Shown: positions 12,288 to 24,575, counted from the stretch's first letter. The stretch is DNA of 42,399 bases from Chromera velia (GCA_018398765.1 JAHBMJ010004368.1:38690-81088), one strand, 5' to 3'. The notes: generated by a model from the sequence alone, not told the origin. Made by a program: numbers and translations.

Positions 12288-14805
12288 CCTAGGGACAAGA
12301 AAATCACTAATTATAAAAACTAGACTAAAAGTTAATTTTTCTTAGCTAAACTAAAACTCTCAAAATTAATGAGCTATTGTCAAAGTTAAGAGCTTTGATA
12401 TATAAGTTCTTATCTTAGAGTTATCCTAGAGAGTCATCTTAATTTAAGACTAGAATTTCTATTTAACCATTCATAATTGTAGCCAAATTTTACTACTTTT
12501 ATGGACCCCAACTTAGTTGAAAATTGCACTTTTCAACTTTTGAATCTTTAGTTTACTTTGAAACTGCTACACCTAACTGCCAACAAAAAGGTGGACTAAA
12601 ACTGCAAACGAAAAGAACATGGAACAACAGACATTTAGAAAAGCTTTTGGGCGTTCATATTCATGTGAAACCGATAAAAAAATCTTTTTGTGATCATTTC
12701 TTTTTTTCCCGCACAAAAAAGTGCACAGGGTTGCTTTTTTTTTTTGGCGGCAGAGAAGAGCGATTACCGGCAGGACGGCAATTGCCGGCAGAGCTTGTCA
12801 CCACCGGCAGAGCGACTGGCAGTTGATGGCAGAGAAAGTTAGAGTTCAATAATAAAATCCATGGGCCAATGAATCATAATGCCTAAGATTTGATTTGAGG
12901 TTAAGCCCTACTTCAAATCAAATCAAATCATGCAAATCAATTAAATCAAATCTGATCATTATTTACATTAAACTGACGATGATTTCATTTTAAATAAATA
13001 ATTTAAAACATTAAAATACGCATGAGAGAGAGAGCTAGCAGCGAGAGCAGTAACCAGGACAAAAGGAAGAGACGAAAGACGCATAGGCCAGACGCTAGGA
13101 ACAAACTTTAAGTCAATTAAAATACTTAAAGAAGAAACATTAATTGGAACTAGAACTGAAAGAAAACATCACTTTTCTAGCGATCTTTGCAAGGTAGTTT
13201 TAAAGTGTTTAAAGCAAAAATTTTAAAGTTTACAGTTAAATTTAAAGTGGGGGTGTCATCACTTTACTTAAAAATTTAAAACTATTGGGATCATGCCCAG
13301 ACGGTTCACTGCCGGGGGAGTTTACGTGTATTCAAATATCGATCATTGGAGAAACCCTCTATATTGAGCTCAGAGGCTGTTTTAGTAGTTTACTTTTTCA
13401 ACAAGCACAGTTTTAAGTTTTATTAAGTTAAATTTTATTTTAAAATAAATCACATGCCCGTTACTAACTACTAGGTTAATGAGCACGTTAAAACCAATCT
13501 AGAAACCAATGTTACAATATTACTGAGAATTAGAGAATGAAAGTTTTCATCATTAATAGTAATAATCGTGTATCTTATATACTTTAAACTTCTAAAAATC
13601 TAATTACAGGCTAAATTATAATTAAGTTCCTAATAGTAAAGTGTTTTGAGATTATGATGTTCTCAAACAACTTGAATTGGGTTAGCATTTCATATTTACT
13701 ACTATAGTGTGATGTTTTGATTCCTATTTTAGTACTTCCGATCTGCATGATCTATTTTTTTAAGTTTCCTTGCTCTAACTCTTGATATCTTCAAAAAGTG
13801 GGGCGGGTTCTCTCATGAGTCATGAACTCACGCTGCTCTGCGGCCTCTTCTGCCACTTTTGTCTTCCTGCTGTTGCCGGTGACTTGCCGCCGACGTTTAA
13901 TACGGATTCTCTTGGAGACCTAGCCCCATCCTTGAACCTTCAGTTTTGTGAATCAGTAGAGTCCGAATTTTGTATGCATCCGCCTGCTTTTCACCAAAAT
14001 TTTCTTCCCACGCTTGCTCTCGTGACCCACAACCACAAGCTGCTCAATGAATCCACCTCGCCACAATTTTCATGCAGTAAAAGAACACAAAGGAACGTTG
14101 AAGGGCATCGATTCAAAAAATTTGTACCAACCAAAATCGAAGGAGGTCCCACAAGACGATGTATCAAGGGGCTGTCGATGTACATGTATCTGGCGAGACT
14201 GTCCCTCCCTTTTTCATGCACTAGCCTTTTCGTAATGATATTCGCAGAAAAGAAAAGGCATGACCGCAATCCAAAATGTTTTTGCGACCGTCCTGTCTGG
14301 CCATCGATTACTTCATTTCTTTCCGCCTGAATTTGCCGTGATTTTTTCCTCCCCCCTTCTCTCCCTCCCTTACTTCCTCTGCCCGTCGAAAAAGTGAACT
14401 TTGCACCCGATCTTTTTCCGTACGTGTCTCTGCACATGGAAAGTCAGTCGTTCACTCACTACATTAGTTTCTCTAGTGCATCTCTTCTCCTTTCTGTCTG
14501 TCGGCCTCTCTGGGAGAAATGCCGATCGAAGTATTCACCCCTTAGCTGCCTGCCCGGTCTCCTCTCGTCTGCCCCCCCAGCTCTAACGCTCTCAATAGTC
14601 AATTCGGGAATGCCTCCCGTTCCTTTTCCGCTCTCTTGCAGACGTACAGTGAGTGCTTCTTTGCTTTCTTTCTCTGAGGTGCCCTGTACCCATGTACCCA
14701 TTTCTGCTTGCATGCCTGCCGGGGGGCCAATCTGTAGTTGTCGGATGCAACACGAAGGGACAAAAACAAACAAACAAAAGAACGAAAGAACAAATCATCA
14801 ATCAA
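12288..14805. other. AT-rich intergenic region with repeat debris
   Basis: Strongly AT-rich to about 13750. At 12726 a CAGGGTTGC end followed by T-rich sequence and CCGG-containing motifs (to about 12830) matches the ends of the element at 21055-22928; its partner end was not found, so it is a solo or diverged copy. GATTTGATTTGA sequence in inverted orientation lies at about 12895-12960. From 13782 the composition returns to genic values. Open frames on both strands (13782-14330 plus, 13991-14437 minus) overlap and neither resembles a known protein. The last part may be the 3' UTR of the carrier gene. Confidence 0.45.
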
Positions 14806-14915
14806 CTAAGAAGAATACCCAAACTTGGTGGAAGCAATCCGTTTGAGCTGCTCTAGGATCATGAACATGCCCACGGTGTGAAGCCCAGATCGCCCAAAAT
14901 AAGGAGCAAATCTGC

Positions 14916-14949
<34 letters not shown>

Positions 14950-15652
14950 CATTCGTTCACTGCATTAATTCTTGTAAAAAGGAGTCGTGGTGTCTGGACC
15001 CTTCAAAGACGAACGAGTCAAACTCTCCCACCGCAGCGCCTTTCTCGCTGTGTCTCTGCTGCAACGGTCCTTTCAATGGATCCATCGATCGACGTGTTGC
15101 AAAGAAATAAAGCTTCAGGGGGTCGCTCAAGTCCGTGAATTCTCTCTGGCTGCGTGGACTGATTGTCCCCTGAGTGCACCAGCAGACTGATTCAAGATCG
15201 TCATTGATGGCTTCAGAGAGGAAGGAAGGAAAGAAACGGCCGGTCGATCATAGCACACGAACAACACCAAACAAAAAAACAAACAACGAACAACACCAAA
15301 CAAACAAAGAAACAAACCGCGAAGGGGGAATGCATTGCAAATCGATCGACCTACCCTTTCCAAAGTGCTGCTGGTCCCTCTAGCCGTACGATTAGCATCA
15401 GCGTCTGCATACACAACGAACGAACGAACGGACGAACGGACGATCCGGAAGTGTGGGCGTTTTGTGTGAGGAATACAAGCTGGCAGAAAAATAAGGCAAG
15501 ACGAATCTGAATGAATGAAAAGAAGAGACGAGTGACGATCGAAAGTTCCGAAGGCATGCCTACACATGCATGCACGTGCACGTATGAGCAGAAAGAAAAA
15601 AAGAAAATGAGGGACAGACAGTCCAGAATTAAGGAGGCGGCCCCCATCCATG

Positions 15653-15708
<56 letters not shown>

Positions 15709-18356
15709 GAGAGACAGAGAGAGAGAAAGAAACAACAAGAATCTGAACAGAAACTCGTCACGCCGGAGCGGAGAGAAAGACAAGAGAAGAGAAGACCGAC
15801 CGACCGACCGACCGAGGACAAAAGAGAGAGAGAGAGAAAGAGAAAGAGAGCTTCAGAGGGAAATGTCAGTCCATACAGAAGACACACACCGCGACTGCGG
15901 AAAATAAAAACAGGGCAAAACTAAAAAGAGAAAAACTCATGAGGTATCGCATCGACCTTCCCACTGACAGGAAGAAAACATGTTTTGGAAAGACTTCAGC
16001 ACACACTGCCTTCCTTCCTTCCTTTCCAATACTCCTTTCTGCATTCATTTAAATCTTGAATGCGAGAAACAATTTAATCTTCTTGTGTGCCTCTGTAAAA
16101 GTAAGCAAGCCGACTGACAGAGAGAGCCACGCCGACTGACCGACCTGAAAGATGTTGCTGTACTGTCTCGAGCCATCTGCAAGGGCTTTCTGGTTTTGCA
16201 TTCGCGTCTTCGCGATGTCAAAAGGAAGTGAAGCCGCTGCATGGATGGATGGATGGATGGATGAGTGCAGGCAGGGAAAGAGAAGTAAAGTGAAGGGAAG
16301 GGGGCCAAATGAGGTCATTTATCGAGTGGCATGCTGAGCTGAGAGAGAATTCATTTCCTTGCTTCCTTTTCTCATCTCACTCACAGATACAGATCGGCGT
16401 GGAATGAAATGAAATGGAAGAAGACGCATAACACACGCAACAGAGACCGAGAAGGACATGACAGACAGCGATTCAGGAGAACAAGAGAATGGGATTGACA
16501 ACCGTTGACGGAACTGATGGGGGCAGGAAGTCTCTGCGCTATTCGTTGAGAAAGATTTGGGGCGGAGAGAGCCGGGAAACACGCGAAGAAAGAGAGAGAA
16601 AACCAAATCAATCAGCAGACACCGAAAAACAAAAACGAGAAATGGGAGAAAAAAGTCAATCACGCAGAGTCAAATAAACCGACAAAAATCAGGATTATAA
16701 CGCTGCACACATCTGCATGTAAATGCTGATTGATCTCCCACAGGCTTGCTCATCTGACCTGAATACAAAAATCCCGAAGTCAGGGACGACGCAAAATGAA
16801 GCGGCAGCCCGGCCTTCAAGGAGGACACTGCGTTCTGTTTCTGAAGGGTCCGCTTCGCCTCGTCGTAAGTTGCCATCTGGACCATGTTCACCACCTGAAG
16901 GCGGGCAGGCATTTTGATTTATCCACACAATACAGTTTCATGGGTGCAGACTTGAAAACGCTTTCTGTTCATGTATATATCGACACTGTTCGTGTGGGAC
17001 GGACCGTGGGCAGTCTCATTTCCCTTAATTTCGTGTGGAAATTTGCTCAGATGGACTGAGTTCGTTTTTCTCATTCCCTCACTTCAACTGCTTTTACCAC
17101 AGGGGGAAGGACGGAAGGACAGACAGACGAGAAAAAGGAGAACAAGAATGGGAGAGGAAGAAAGACAGAAAGTTTGGAGATAAAAAAGGAGGGAAAGGAG
17201 GAAAGATGGAAGGAAAGATAAAGGAAAAAGGAAAAAGATCAGGAAGGAAGGAAGGAAGGAAGGAAAGAAAGAAAGAAGGAAGGAAGGAAAGAAAGAAAGA
17301 AAGAAAAGAAAGAAAGAAAGAAAGAAAGAAAGAAATGAATAAATAAAGAAAGAAGCGAACGAACGAACCATTGCCCGGACAACTGTGGGTGTGGACCCCC
17401 TCCAACACGTTGCAATTCCTTCTTCTCTTGCAATCCGCAGAATTCCGTCAAAAACATTTTTGTAATTTCTTCTCTCCTCCGGAGGCAGCCTGAACAAACA
17501 AAGACACAAGCAAAATCAGACCAGAGAGACAGCACATATCACACACAGAGGTATATGAGGGAAGAGCCCGATGGATTGATTGATGCAGCTAGGGCGATCG
17601 ATCGGTCGACCCATCAGGGAGGAAGGGAGGGCCTTCGTTGTCATCTCGGTGGTGGTCTGGCTGCTCTTGTGAATGAATGAATGAATGATCACAGACAGAA
17701 AGAAAGGCAGACAATTGTGTGCTCAAGCATTCCTTCGACTTTTCAAAAGATTCCAGACAGATCCCTCCTTGAACAATTCACCCCCCCCCCCCCCCCNNNN
17801 NNNNNNNNNNNNNNNNNNNNCCCCACACACACACACTCTCTTATACTTCGATTGACAGCGGTCCCCCACCGCACTGACCTGCCGTCCGCCTGCATGCGAA
17901 TGAGAGAGACCTCCACAGGGCAACCTGCAAGACTTACAGGGGGGAGAAGGGAGGGGAGCGATGCGATGATGGAAATGCGAATGAGGGGAGGGGAGGAGTG
18001 GGTGAAAGGAAGAAAGGAAGAAAGGAAGGAAAGAAGAAAGGAAGGAAGGAAAAGGCAGAGCAGAGAGGCAGGAAGGGAAGGGAAGGGAAGGGAGGAGAGG
18101 AGAGGAGAGGAGAGGAGAGGATAGAGGAGGAGGAAGGGAAGAGAGTGCGGGGACGGATGCACCAAGCAGAACGGGGCGAGGACCAGAGGGAACGACAGAC
18201 AGAAGTGAGGGAGGGACAAAAGAAGCAAGCAAGCAAGCAAGGGAAGAAGGACCACACCTCCCCAATAGTCACTCCACTCGTCTCTCTGTCTGCCTGTCTG
18301 ATCGATTGACGATGATTCCTCCGCCCTCCACTCTCTCTCTCTCTCGCTCTCCCTCC

Positions 18357-18404
<48 letters not shown>

Positions 18405-18606
18405 CATCGGTTCATCTTTCTTTGTCTGCCTTTCGAATCGCTGCCTGCCTGGCTCATTGGTCGATTGACTGAACAATATCGCCGCGCTGACTGACTGACA
18501 GATGGTGGCTGCGGTTGCGCCACTCGCGAGGCCGCAGATCAACTTTGTGCCAAACGATGTCTCTTTGCTGCCTCCCGCCATCTTGTCGCGAAAACTGATG
18601 ACGCGA

Positions 18607-18667
<61 letters not shown>

Positions 18668-19896
18668 CGCAAGGGCAAAGAAACGAAAATTCTTATCAAA
18701 AAGCGGTGGGAGAAAGAAGACGGACATGTACGTAGAGAGGGCAGCACACAAAGATGGAGAAAACACAGACCAACACACAGAGGGACAGACAGAAGGACAC
18801 ACTGTGCTCTTTCTTTCCCTTCCTTCCTTTCTTCCTTCTTCTTCTTGACTCGTTGTCAAAACGGGCAGAGCAGACAGATAGACAGACAGACATGTACGCG
18901 CGCACACACACATACACACACACAGAGAGAGACGGAGGGAGGGAGGGAGGGAGGAAGAGGGGGGGGAGAGAAAGGCAGAGGTACAAGAAAGAACGATCAC
19001 GGAACCGCACCAGAAGACTCACATCTGATAGAGCCCCGCTCTAAGTGTCGTGTAGCTTGCCTGGCGGGTGACTCTGCAGTGACGCACGCAGGAGGAGTGA
19101 GCAAGGAATGAAGAAAGACACAACTTACTAGCTACCCTCTCCCTTGATCTGCTTTGTGTACAAAATAAATTCATTTATCGATACGCACATCGGCCGTACA
19201 CACGTACTTTGCAACTCTGCCCTGTTTTTCGCCTCACAAGCAATTCATTCCTTTAGGAGCCGGCCTTTCTTCTGAAAAACACAAAGTCACGCACACACGC
19301 ACGTACTGCCCCGGTGCGACTCCGCAGCTGTTCATGCACCCCTCACTCACCCCGCCGAGAGCCCGGCATAGAGCGCCAGGACCCCCTCCCTCTGGGAGAT
19401 CTTCACAGCTGCGTCCACTGTTCCCTACACAGACACGCAGACCCACACAGAAGAGTAAAAACAGCGCAGAGTCCGATAGACAGGCAGAGAGGCAGAGACA
19501 CCAGAAAAGGGGGAGGAATAGTCGCACACACAGAGCAAGAGGGGGGAACAGAGAGAGGTGGTCGAGGGTGGGTGACGAAGAAGGAGGTGGGAGGGGGAAG
19601 ACATGCACACACAGGAACGCAAAGGGTGATTTGGATATGAAGACAGTGGGACAAAAGAACTCAGCGAGGGACGGTACAGGTCGCCCTATCCAGCTTGCTT
19701 GCCGTCTCCGATTCCGTCTCCTCACCTTGTAGGCCCTTGCCCCTCCCCCTTCCCCCGACAGCTGCATTCTTGTTTTGAGAACATCAAACGGGTGCACAAA
19801 CATCCACCCTCCAATGCCAGCAAGCCCCGAGAGCGTCAAGGTCAGCCAGGGAGGGGACTTCTTCTGTCCCGTCCCCGGTCCTCCCTTGTCAGGCAT
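14806..19896 (-). CDS. mitochondrial 2-oxoglutarate/malate carrier-type protein (SLC25A11-like)
   Basis: Ten exons in minus-strand order: 19896-19726, 19424-19351, 19073-19023, 18594-18500, 17924-17879, 17489-17369, 16894-16759, 16236-16145, 15404-15355 and 14911-14806. All phases close, giving 313 aa against 314 in mammals. The three signature motifs of the mitochondrial carrier family are present: HPFDVLKTRMQ (from residue 35), CPVEVSLIRMQ (from 132) and LPFDIAKTRMQ (from 235). Segments typical of the oxoglutarate carrier are LSAGVTRQASYTTLRAGLYQ, ADGRLPPEERRNYKNVF and GLHTVGMFMILEQLKR near the C-terminus. Family members exchange 2-oxoglutarate for malate or other dicarboxylates across the inner mitochondrial membrane; the exact substrate here is inferred. 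The start ATG at 19896 precedes a short hydrophilic leader and the first membrane segment. Donor 17368 (GTTCGTTC) and donor 16758 (GTCAGA) are atypical but fix the frame. Confidence 0.9.
15654..15730. repeat. compound (TA)n(GA)n microsatellite
   Basis: A TATATA run followed by GAGAGA, in the intron between the 15404-15355 and 16236-16145 exons of the carrier gene. Confidence 0.9.
17101..17345. repeat. long purine (GAAA/GGAA)n tract
   Basis: About 240 bases that are almost purely purine on the plus strand, hence pyrimidine on the coding (minus) strand, directly after the carrier exon 17489-17369 in the direction of transcription. Such a mirror-like purine run could form triplex DNA; that is inference. 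Confidence 0.85.
17797..17820. other. assembly gap (24 N) in a poly-C tract
   Basis: N run bounded by C homopolymers on both sides, in the carrier intron between exons 17924-17879 and 17489-17369. Coding phases close across it, so no exon appears to be missing. Confidence 0.98.
18000..18404. repeat. purine tetranucleotide tracts and a C-homopolymer with CT repeats
   Basis: A GGAA/GAAA/GGAGA purine run at about 18000-18140, and a pyrimidine run at about 18325-18404 containing roughly 25 consecutive C flanked by CT repeats. Both lie in the carrier intron between exons 18594-18500 and 17924-17879. Confidence 0.85.
18608..18668. repeat. (CA)n(GA)n microsatellite
   Basis: CA repeat running into GA repeat in the carrier intron just upstream (in transcription direction) of exon 18594-18500. 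Confidence 0.9.
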
Positions 19897-20317
19897 CGAT
19901 GCCTGTCTCTCTACTTTGCTTCGCGATCGTTCAGACTGAACCTCAGAGTACGTTCCCTACAGCTGAAGGGAGAGCTGACGAGACAATTTCGATCCCACGA
20001 TCTGGCAGTCTGGGTATAGTGATGAGTGGGTCAAGGTGGGAAGATCGAGTTCCGAGTGCATGACAAAGCCCAGCGAGCTGAATCTTAGAATAGCTAGGTG
20101 CGGCAGTACAAAAGGCCCTTAGAACCAAAAAAAGAACATAAGACTGAAAATCTTAAAGTACTGTGACAAAATATTCTGTCGTCTTTCTCTCTGATCTACA
20201 TTTCTCTTTCTTCCTACCCAATCATCTCTTTATCTTATATCTCTCCTTCTTTTCACCACTCCCTTCACCACCAACGGTTTAGGGTATGAAAAGATGATTA
20301 GCCATCTCTACTGCATG
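19897..20317. other. 5' flank of the carrier gene
   Basis: The region upstream of the minus-strand start codon. It presumably holds the 5' UTR and promoter. From about 20100 it becomes AT-rich and pyrimidine-rich. No defined promoter element was recognised. Confidence 0.35.
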
Positions 20318-20430
20318 GATGGCTATCGTATCGATATCGATCGATACCGATAAATATCGTATCGTATCGATATCGTTTGACCTCTAAAAAAGGCTATATC
20401 ATCGATATTTCCGATATTGATATAAATTTT

Positions 20431-21046
20431 TTAGCGTACGAGCCTAAAACCTAGTGCAAACGATATCATTTGACATTCTCTGATCCTAGAAATTTTAAGG
20501 GATTTTTTTGAAACGTAAAATTCATTTAGCAACTAGCAAAAAATTGTGTAGAGCTTCAAACTATAAGGGGAGCTTCGTCCCCCTTCCCCCCCCCAAATAA
20601 ATATTTTAACAACACACTGAAATATATATAAGAATATTCTAGTATATGTATAAAGTACATTTCAGATCAATACACCACAAAGCAACAACAATTGAGAAGC
20701 TTTCATGATGCTCTGTCCCTCTGAGACGTCTCAATCCACCGCGTAATCACTGCATGTCAAGTATACTAGCTCAATCTATGGTGAACTCGGACATATGTCC
20801 ATGCCACTTCTTATCACAGTATCTCTTTTTCAGAGCTGCCAAAGCAGCATCTGATGCAGCACTCTGCTTTTTTGAATTTACATCAATGCCGTACGGCAGT
20901 CAAGTACACGAGCATATCGACCTTCAACTGCACTTCAATCATGCAGGCAAGCACATCGACTGTTGCGATTCAGTCACGCAGGCATCTCAGAGTCCATAAA
21001 AATCAACCAATATGCAAAACGGCCTGCTAAGACTTCAAGACTACAT
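20431..21046. other. AT-rich repeat-island sequence
   Basis: AT-rich, with a G-rich/C-rich stretch near 20570-20595. A short open frame at 20754-20999 shows no recognisable family. Nothing else supported. Confidence 0.3.
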
Positions 21047-21229
21047 GCAACAAACAGGGTTGCCGATTTTTTTGGTGGTAGACAAGCTTCATTACCGGTA
21101 ACCGGTAATTACCGGCAGAGTTTGCTCGCAATTAGCAAAGACTTGACAAAATTCTAATAGTTACTAACACTTTTCAATAACCTAAGTCCTAGGTTATAGA
21201 TCAATCAATCAATCACTTAAAGCTAGACT

Positions 21230-21585
21230 TAAGGTCAATTCAAAAAGTCAAATTGAATGCGTCATCTGTAGGGACAGCTATGCGGCCAGTGTGCTTGAAG
21301 ATGACGCAGGTCGAAGCGATGGGTCCTAGGATGGGTCCCATCTTGCACTTGGTGCCCAAAAACAGAGAACCGCTGGCCGCAATGACCACAACTGGCCCAG
21401 ACAGATGCACCCACGCGATTCTAACAATGGAAAAAGTCCGCCTCAAAGTTTAGGCGGTCCCCCCAATCCAGTGCTCCAGCCTCCAAAGAAAGACCCGCCG
21501 CTAAAAGCTGATGTCTAAGGCCTCGAAGGGCCTCTGACTCCGGAGACCCAGGAGGGTGGAGATTTGCCATCTGCAAGCAAGCAAA
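21230..21585 (-). pseudogene. gene-like pieces captured in the hAT-like element (minus strand)
   Basis: After a TTGCTTGCAG acceptor at about 21570 a frame starts MANLHPPGSPESEALRG and ends with a stop near 21421. A second frame, directly after TTCCATTGTTAG at about 21422, reads RIAWVHLSGPVVVIAASG and KMGPILGPIASTCVIF and stops near 21240. Composition is protein-like and lacks simple repeats. I do not recognise the family and cannot place a donor that joins the two pieces. Treat as a candidate captured gene fragment. Confidence 0.3.
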
Positions 21586-21604
21586 CATAAAAGAATCATA
21601 AGTA

Positions 21605-21900
21605 AATAAGCGAACAGAGACAGGGAAAGCGAGTATGTGAACGAAAGGCGGTTGGGAGTTTGTAGAGACAGGGAGGGCAAGTATGTGAACGAAAGGCAAT
21701 TAGGTTTATGTGTGAGCAGACAGAGACAGGGAGAGCAAGTATGGGAACGAAAGGCGAATGGACCTTTGTGTATAATTATAATTAAGCGGACGGAAACAGA
21801 GATGGTAAGTGTGTGAATGGAAGTCGATTGGGTAGTAATTTGGGCCTGTGTGTATAGGCGAACAGAGACAAGGAAAGCAATAGCATGAACGGAAGCTGTG
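21605..21900. repeat. diverged minisatellite of about 60 bp units
   Basis: Four to five diverged copies built on the pattern CAGAGACAGGGA, then GTATGTGAACGAAAGGC, inside the hAT-like element. Confidence 0.7.
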
Positions 21901-21982
21901 TAGTCCTATGGTAGGGAGAGCGACTCTCTTTTATTCTCTCTCTCTCTCTCTTTCTCATTCTCTCTCTTCGGCTTCTTTTTAC

Positions 21983-22196
21983 AGCCGTGGTGCAGCAGCC
22001 ATATTCGCCCCTAACATCCGCCCCTTCCTCTTTCCGTCCGAGACCACCCAGCCTTAGACCCAGCCACACCACAGGGGGAGCTCGAAGAAGCAATGTTCTT
22101 CTTGCTCCTCCCCCCTCAGCAAACCGGGCAGAGGCTGGCAGTGCACAAGTACAGAGCCGCAGGCTTATCATCTCCTCATTTTTCAGAAAGAAGTAG
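21983..22196 (+). pseudogene. exon-like block in the hAT-like element (plus strand)
   Basis: A good acceptor (TTCTTTTTACAG, ending about 21982) is followed by an open Pro/Ser/Arg-rich frame (VVQQPYSPLTSAPSSFRP ... RRLIISSFFRKK) ending in TAG at 22196. The family is unknown. It may be captured coding or UTR sequence. Confidence 0.25.
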
Positions 22197-22936
22197 ACTT
22201 TTTCCGTGTCTTACTTTGATTGCTTTCTAACAATGGTCAAGGCCTGATATACAGAGAAACAGAACAGTGAGAGATGAAGCAAAGTCAAAAAAGAGAGTAG
22301 TTATTGGACAGACGCTGGCATAAAGCTGTTAGAACTTTTTGCCACTTATAGGGGTAAAGCAGTTAAAAATTTATATATTTTTAATATTTTTTTTATTTTT
22401 TATTTTTTTATGAAGAGGCTTTTCAAATGCCAATAAACACTTAAAAACGTGTTTTTGAAGGTTGGCGCCGCAAACGAAATTTTTTTTTTTGATCCTAATT
22501 TTTATCATTTTTTTTGTCGGTAAAAGGAAGGCAGACTATATATGCACGTACATCTCCCGTCCCCCCTCTCCACCAATCTTCCTGTCTGCCTCTACTGCCT
22601 GAGAGTCTCTGTTGCAGTTGTCGCACTCCTCCCACAGAAGGGAAACGACATCAGCAATTTAGAAAGCATCTTCTAAATGCAGGGTGTTTAGAGTTGCGAG
22701 AGTGAAGCCCCCTCCCGTTATATGATGCAGGTCTGGTAAAGGGGCAATAAAGCATTGTCCTAGACTCATGCACTGCATAATGGCCTATAGACCGATTAAT
22801 AATAATAATAATAATGATGATGATGATGATGATGATTGAGGGTTAAATCCTAGATTTAGCAAGGTCATTACCGGTTACCGGCAATTGCCGGTAGACTAGA
22901 CCTGTTACCGACCAGAAAAGCAACCCTGGCAACAAA

Positions 22937-24374
22937 TTGGTGGAATACATCTATAGTAATACACTTTTTAGCTTTCTAGACGTTTAATGGTTGCTGCATA
23001 GAAGATTAACATCGAAAATCAAGCAGTGAGCCAGCGCCAAGCGGCAAGCTTTTGTCTAGCTTTTATAAAAAATGATATCATAAGAAGTGTATTCATTGAC
23101 TAAACACTAATGGTGAAGTGGGAAGCTTCAATAACAAAGTATAAATGTCACCAAATGACTATAACTTCACTCGTGACTAACGTTTCTAAATCTCAGTTCG
23201 CCCATATTGACATTCTGGTCGATCGAGGTACCGAGATAGCACGATGATGTTTCCACCAATGATTAGAATGGGAGTACCGCATTGTCTCTCCACACAATTT
23301 TCCTTAGAGGGAGGGATAACGACCTGACATATTCTATGTTGGCCTGACCTCTGAAAGTAGAGCCAAACGTCAGACCTTGTTATGTTTTCAAGAGAGAAGG
23401 ATTACTTCGCACAGGCAGACCAATTCTACTCAGCAAAGTTTGAAACTACCAGTATACGTTCATGACATCAACACAGACAGGATGGAGAGTCGTAGGAGAG
23501 ACGTTGGGCCAGAACGTTTGGAGACGGTAATGTTGTTTCTCAATTGCTCCATGTATATGCATGCATTAATTCTGCCCGGAGCCGGTTGGGGACACAAGGA
23601 TCTCAGCCGCGGGCTCAACGTACGTGTAACGCGGGCGCCTGCCACGCACATGCATGGGCGTGCATGGCATGGGCCACCCTGTATGTGCCAAGACCTATCA
23701 TGCAGCAAGCAGAGTGAGGAGGGGTGAAGACTTTGCAGCGGTCCAGGGCAGACTGAATCAGATACAACAGTACTTCAAAATTCTGTCGTACACCTTGCAG
23801 AGATTTGTGGTAGCAAACGTGCTTTCTTCCATTCACTCACAGACTTTGAGAGGGAGAAAAGGTCTTTTTCAAGCAGAGCCATTGCTGGCTTACGACGTGG
23901 TAGCGTTTTCTGTCCTCGCGTAGGGGGCAGGGGGTGCTAATGGCGAGTGAAGAACAGGGTGAACTGAAGACCGAACTAGAGACCGAGCTGATTGAATGGA
24001 CGGAGAACGACGGAGAAGCGTAAAGAAGTAAAGGGTTAGAGAGAAAAAAAAATTGAACAGGAAGAGTCGTTTGTTGAAGAGTCGTTACTTGAGAGTGAAT
24101 TAAGTGATTTCAGGTCAATTTCCGGCTGGTAGGGGTGATTGAAGTTTATGTAAAAGAGAAACTAGGAAAAAAACACAATAGAGAGACAAACAGAGTCAAA
24201 AACTAAGGGTGGATAGATTAGGGTAAATTAGAAAGAAACTGGCCTAGGCACGATACCCAATACTGTGCGGACTAACGGCCGGTATGCTGGGACGTGCTAT
24301 GTATTGACGAACCCTCAAGGTGACCGTTAGGAGACCTATATAGGCATCCCTAAAAAGTAGGAAACGCTGAGACG
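22937..24374. other. intergenic repeat-island sequence
   Basis: Intermediate composition. Open frames at 23377-23727 and 23654-23923 (plus) are free of simple repeats but match nothing I know, and no splice borders support them. Nothing further can be called. Confidence 0.3.
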
Positions 24375-24469
24375 GACATCGATATCGAATTGATATTTCC
24401 TAGAAAGCAAACTGCCCGATATCTGATATCGATACGATATTTTTCGATATCGCTATCGCTATAGCTGAG

Positions 24470-24575
24470 CAGCGGCTTAGCCAGGTGTCAGAGGCGCCGG
24501 GCCTGGGGCCCTAACATGCCCCGGCACGGGTATGGCCGGGGCGGCATTAATTATTATGGGCCCCGGCGACAGATT
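24470..24575. repeat. GC-rich palindromic block upstream of RPL18A
   Basis: A GC-rich block with several CCCCGG/CCGGGG and GGGCCC palindromes in an otherwise AT-rich neighbourhood, about 140 bp before the RPL18A start codon. The sequence CAGCGGCTTAGCCAGG near 24472 resembles hAT-type termini. It could be promoter-associated or a small element end. Confidence 0.4.

Larger units (their letters stand above)
21055..22928. mobile_element. hAT-like non-autonomous DNA transposon with gene-like cargo
   Basis: Ends are CAGGGTTGC (left) and GCAACCCTG (right), a CAGGG-type terminus typical of hAT elements, flanked by a perfect 8-bp duplication GCAACAAA at 21047-21054 and 22929-22936. Both subterminal zones contain CCGGTAACCGG/CCGGCAATTGCCGG-type palindromes (about 21092-21118 and 22870-22893). 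No transposase is visible. The interior contains a minisatellite, trinucleotide repeats (AAT/GAT at about 22797-22838) and protein-like frames with splice-like borders. Confidence 0.75.
20318..24466. repeat. inverted pair of ATCGATAT-rich repeats enclosing a repeat island
   Basis: Left block at about 20322-20430 and right block at about 24375-24466 are both dense in ATCGATAT/TATCGTATCG and read as diverged inverted copies. They could be the ends of an old 4.1 kb element into which the hAT-like copy at 21055-22928 later inserted. I found no convincing target duplication. Confidence 0.4.

Noticed and set aside
10613-12965. GATTTGATTTGA inverted pair as ends of a larger transposon
   Set aside because: The two blocks are inverted and similar, but no target duplication or defined terminus could be seen, so I list only the inner element.
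13782-14437. Protein gene from the overlapping 182- and 148-codon frames
   Set aside because: The two frames lie on opposite strands over the same DNA, neither resembles a family, and no splice borders are evident.
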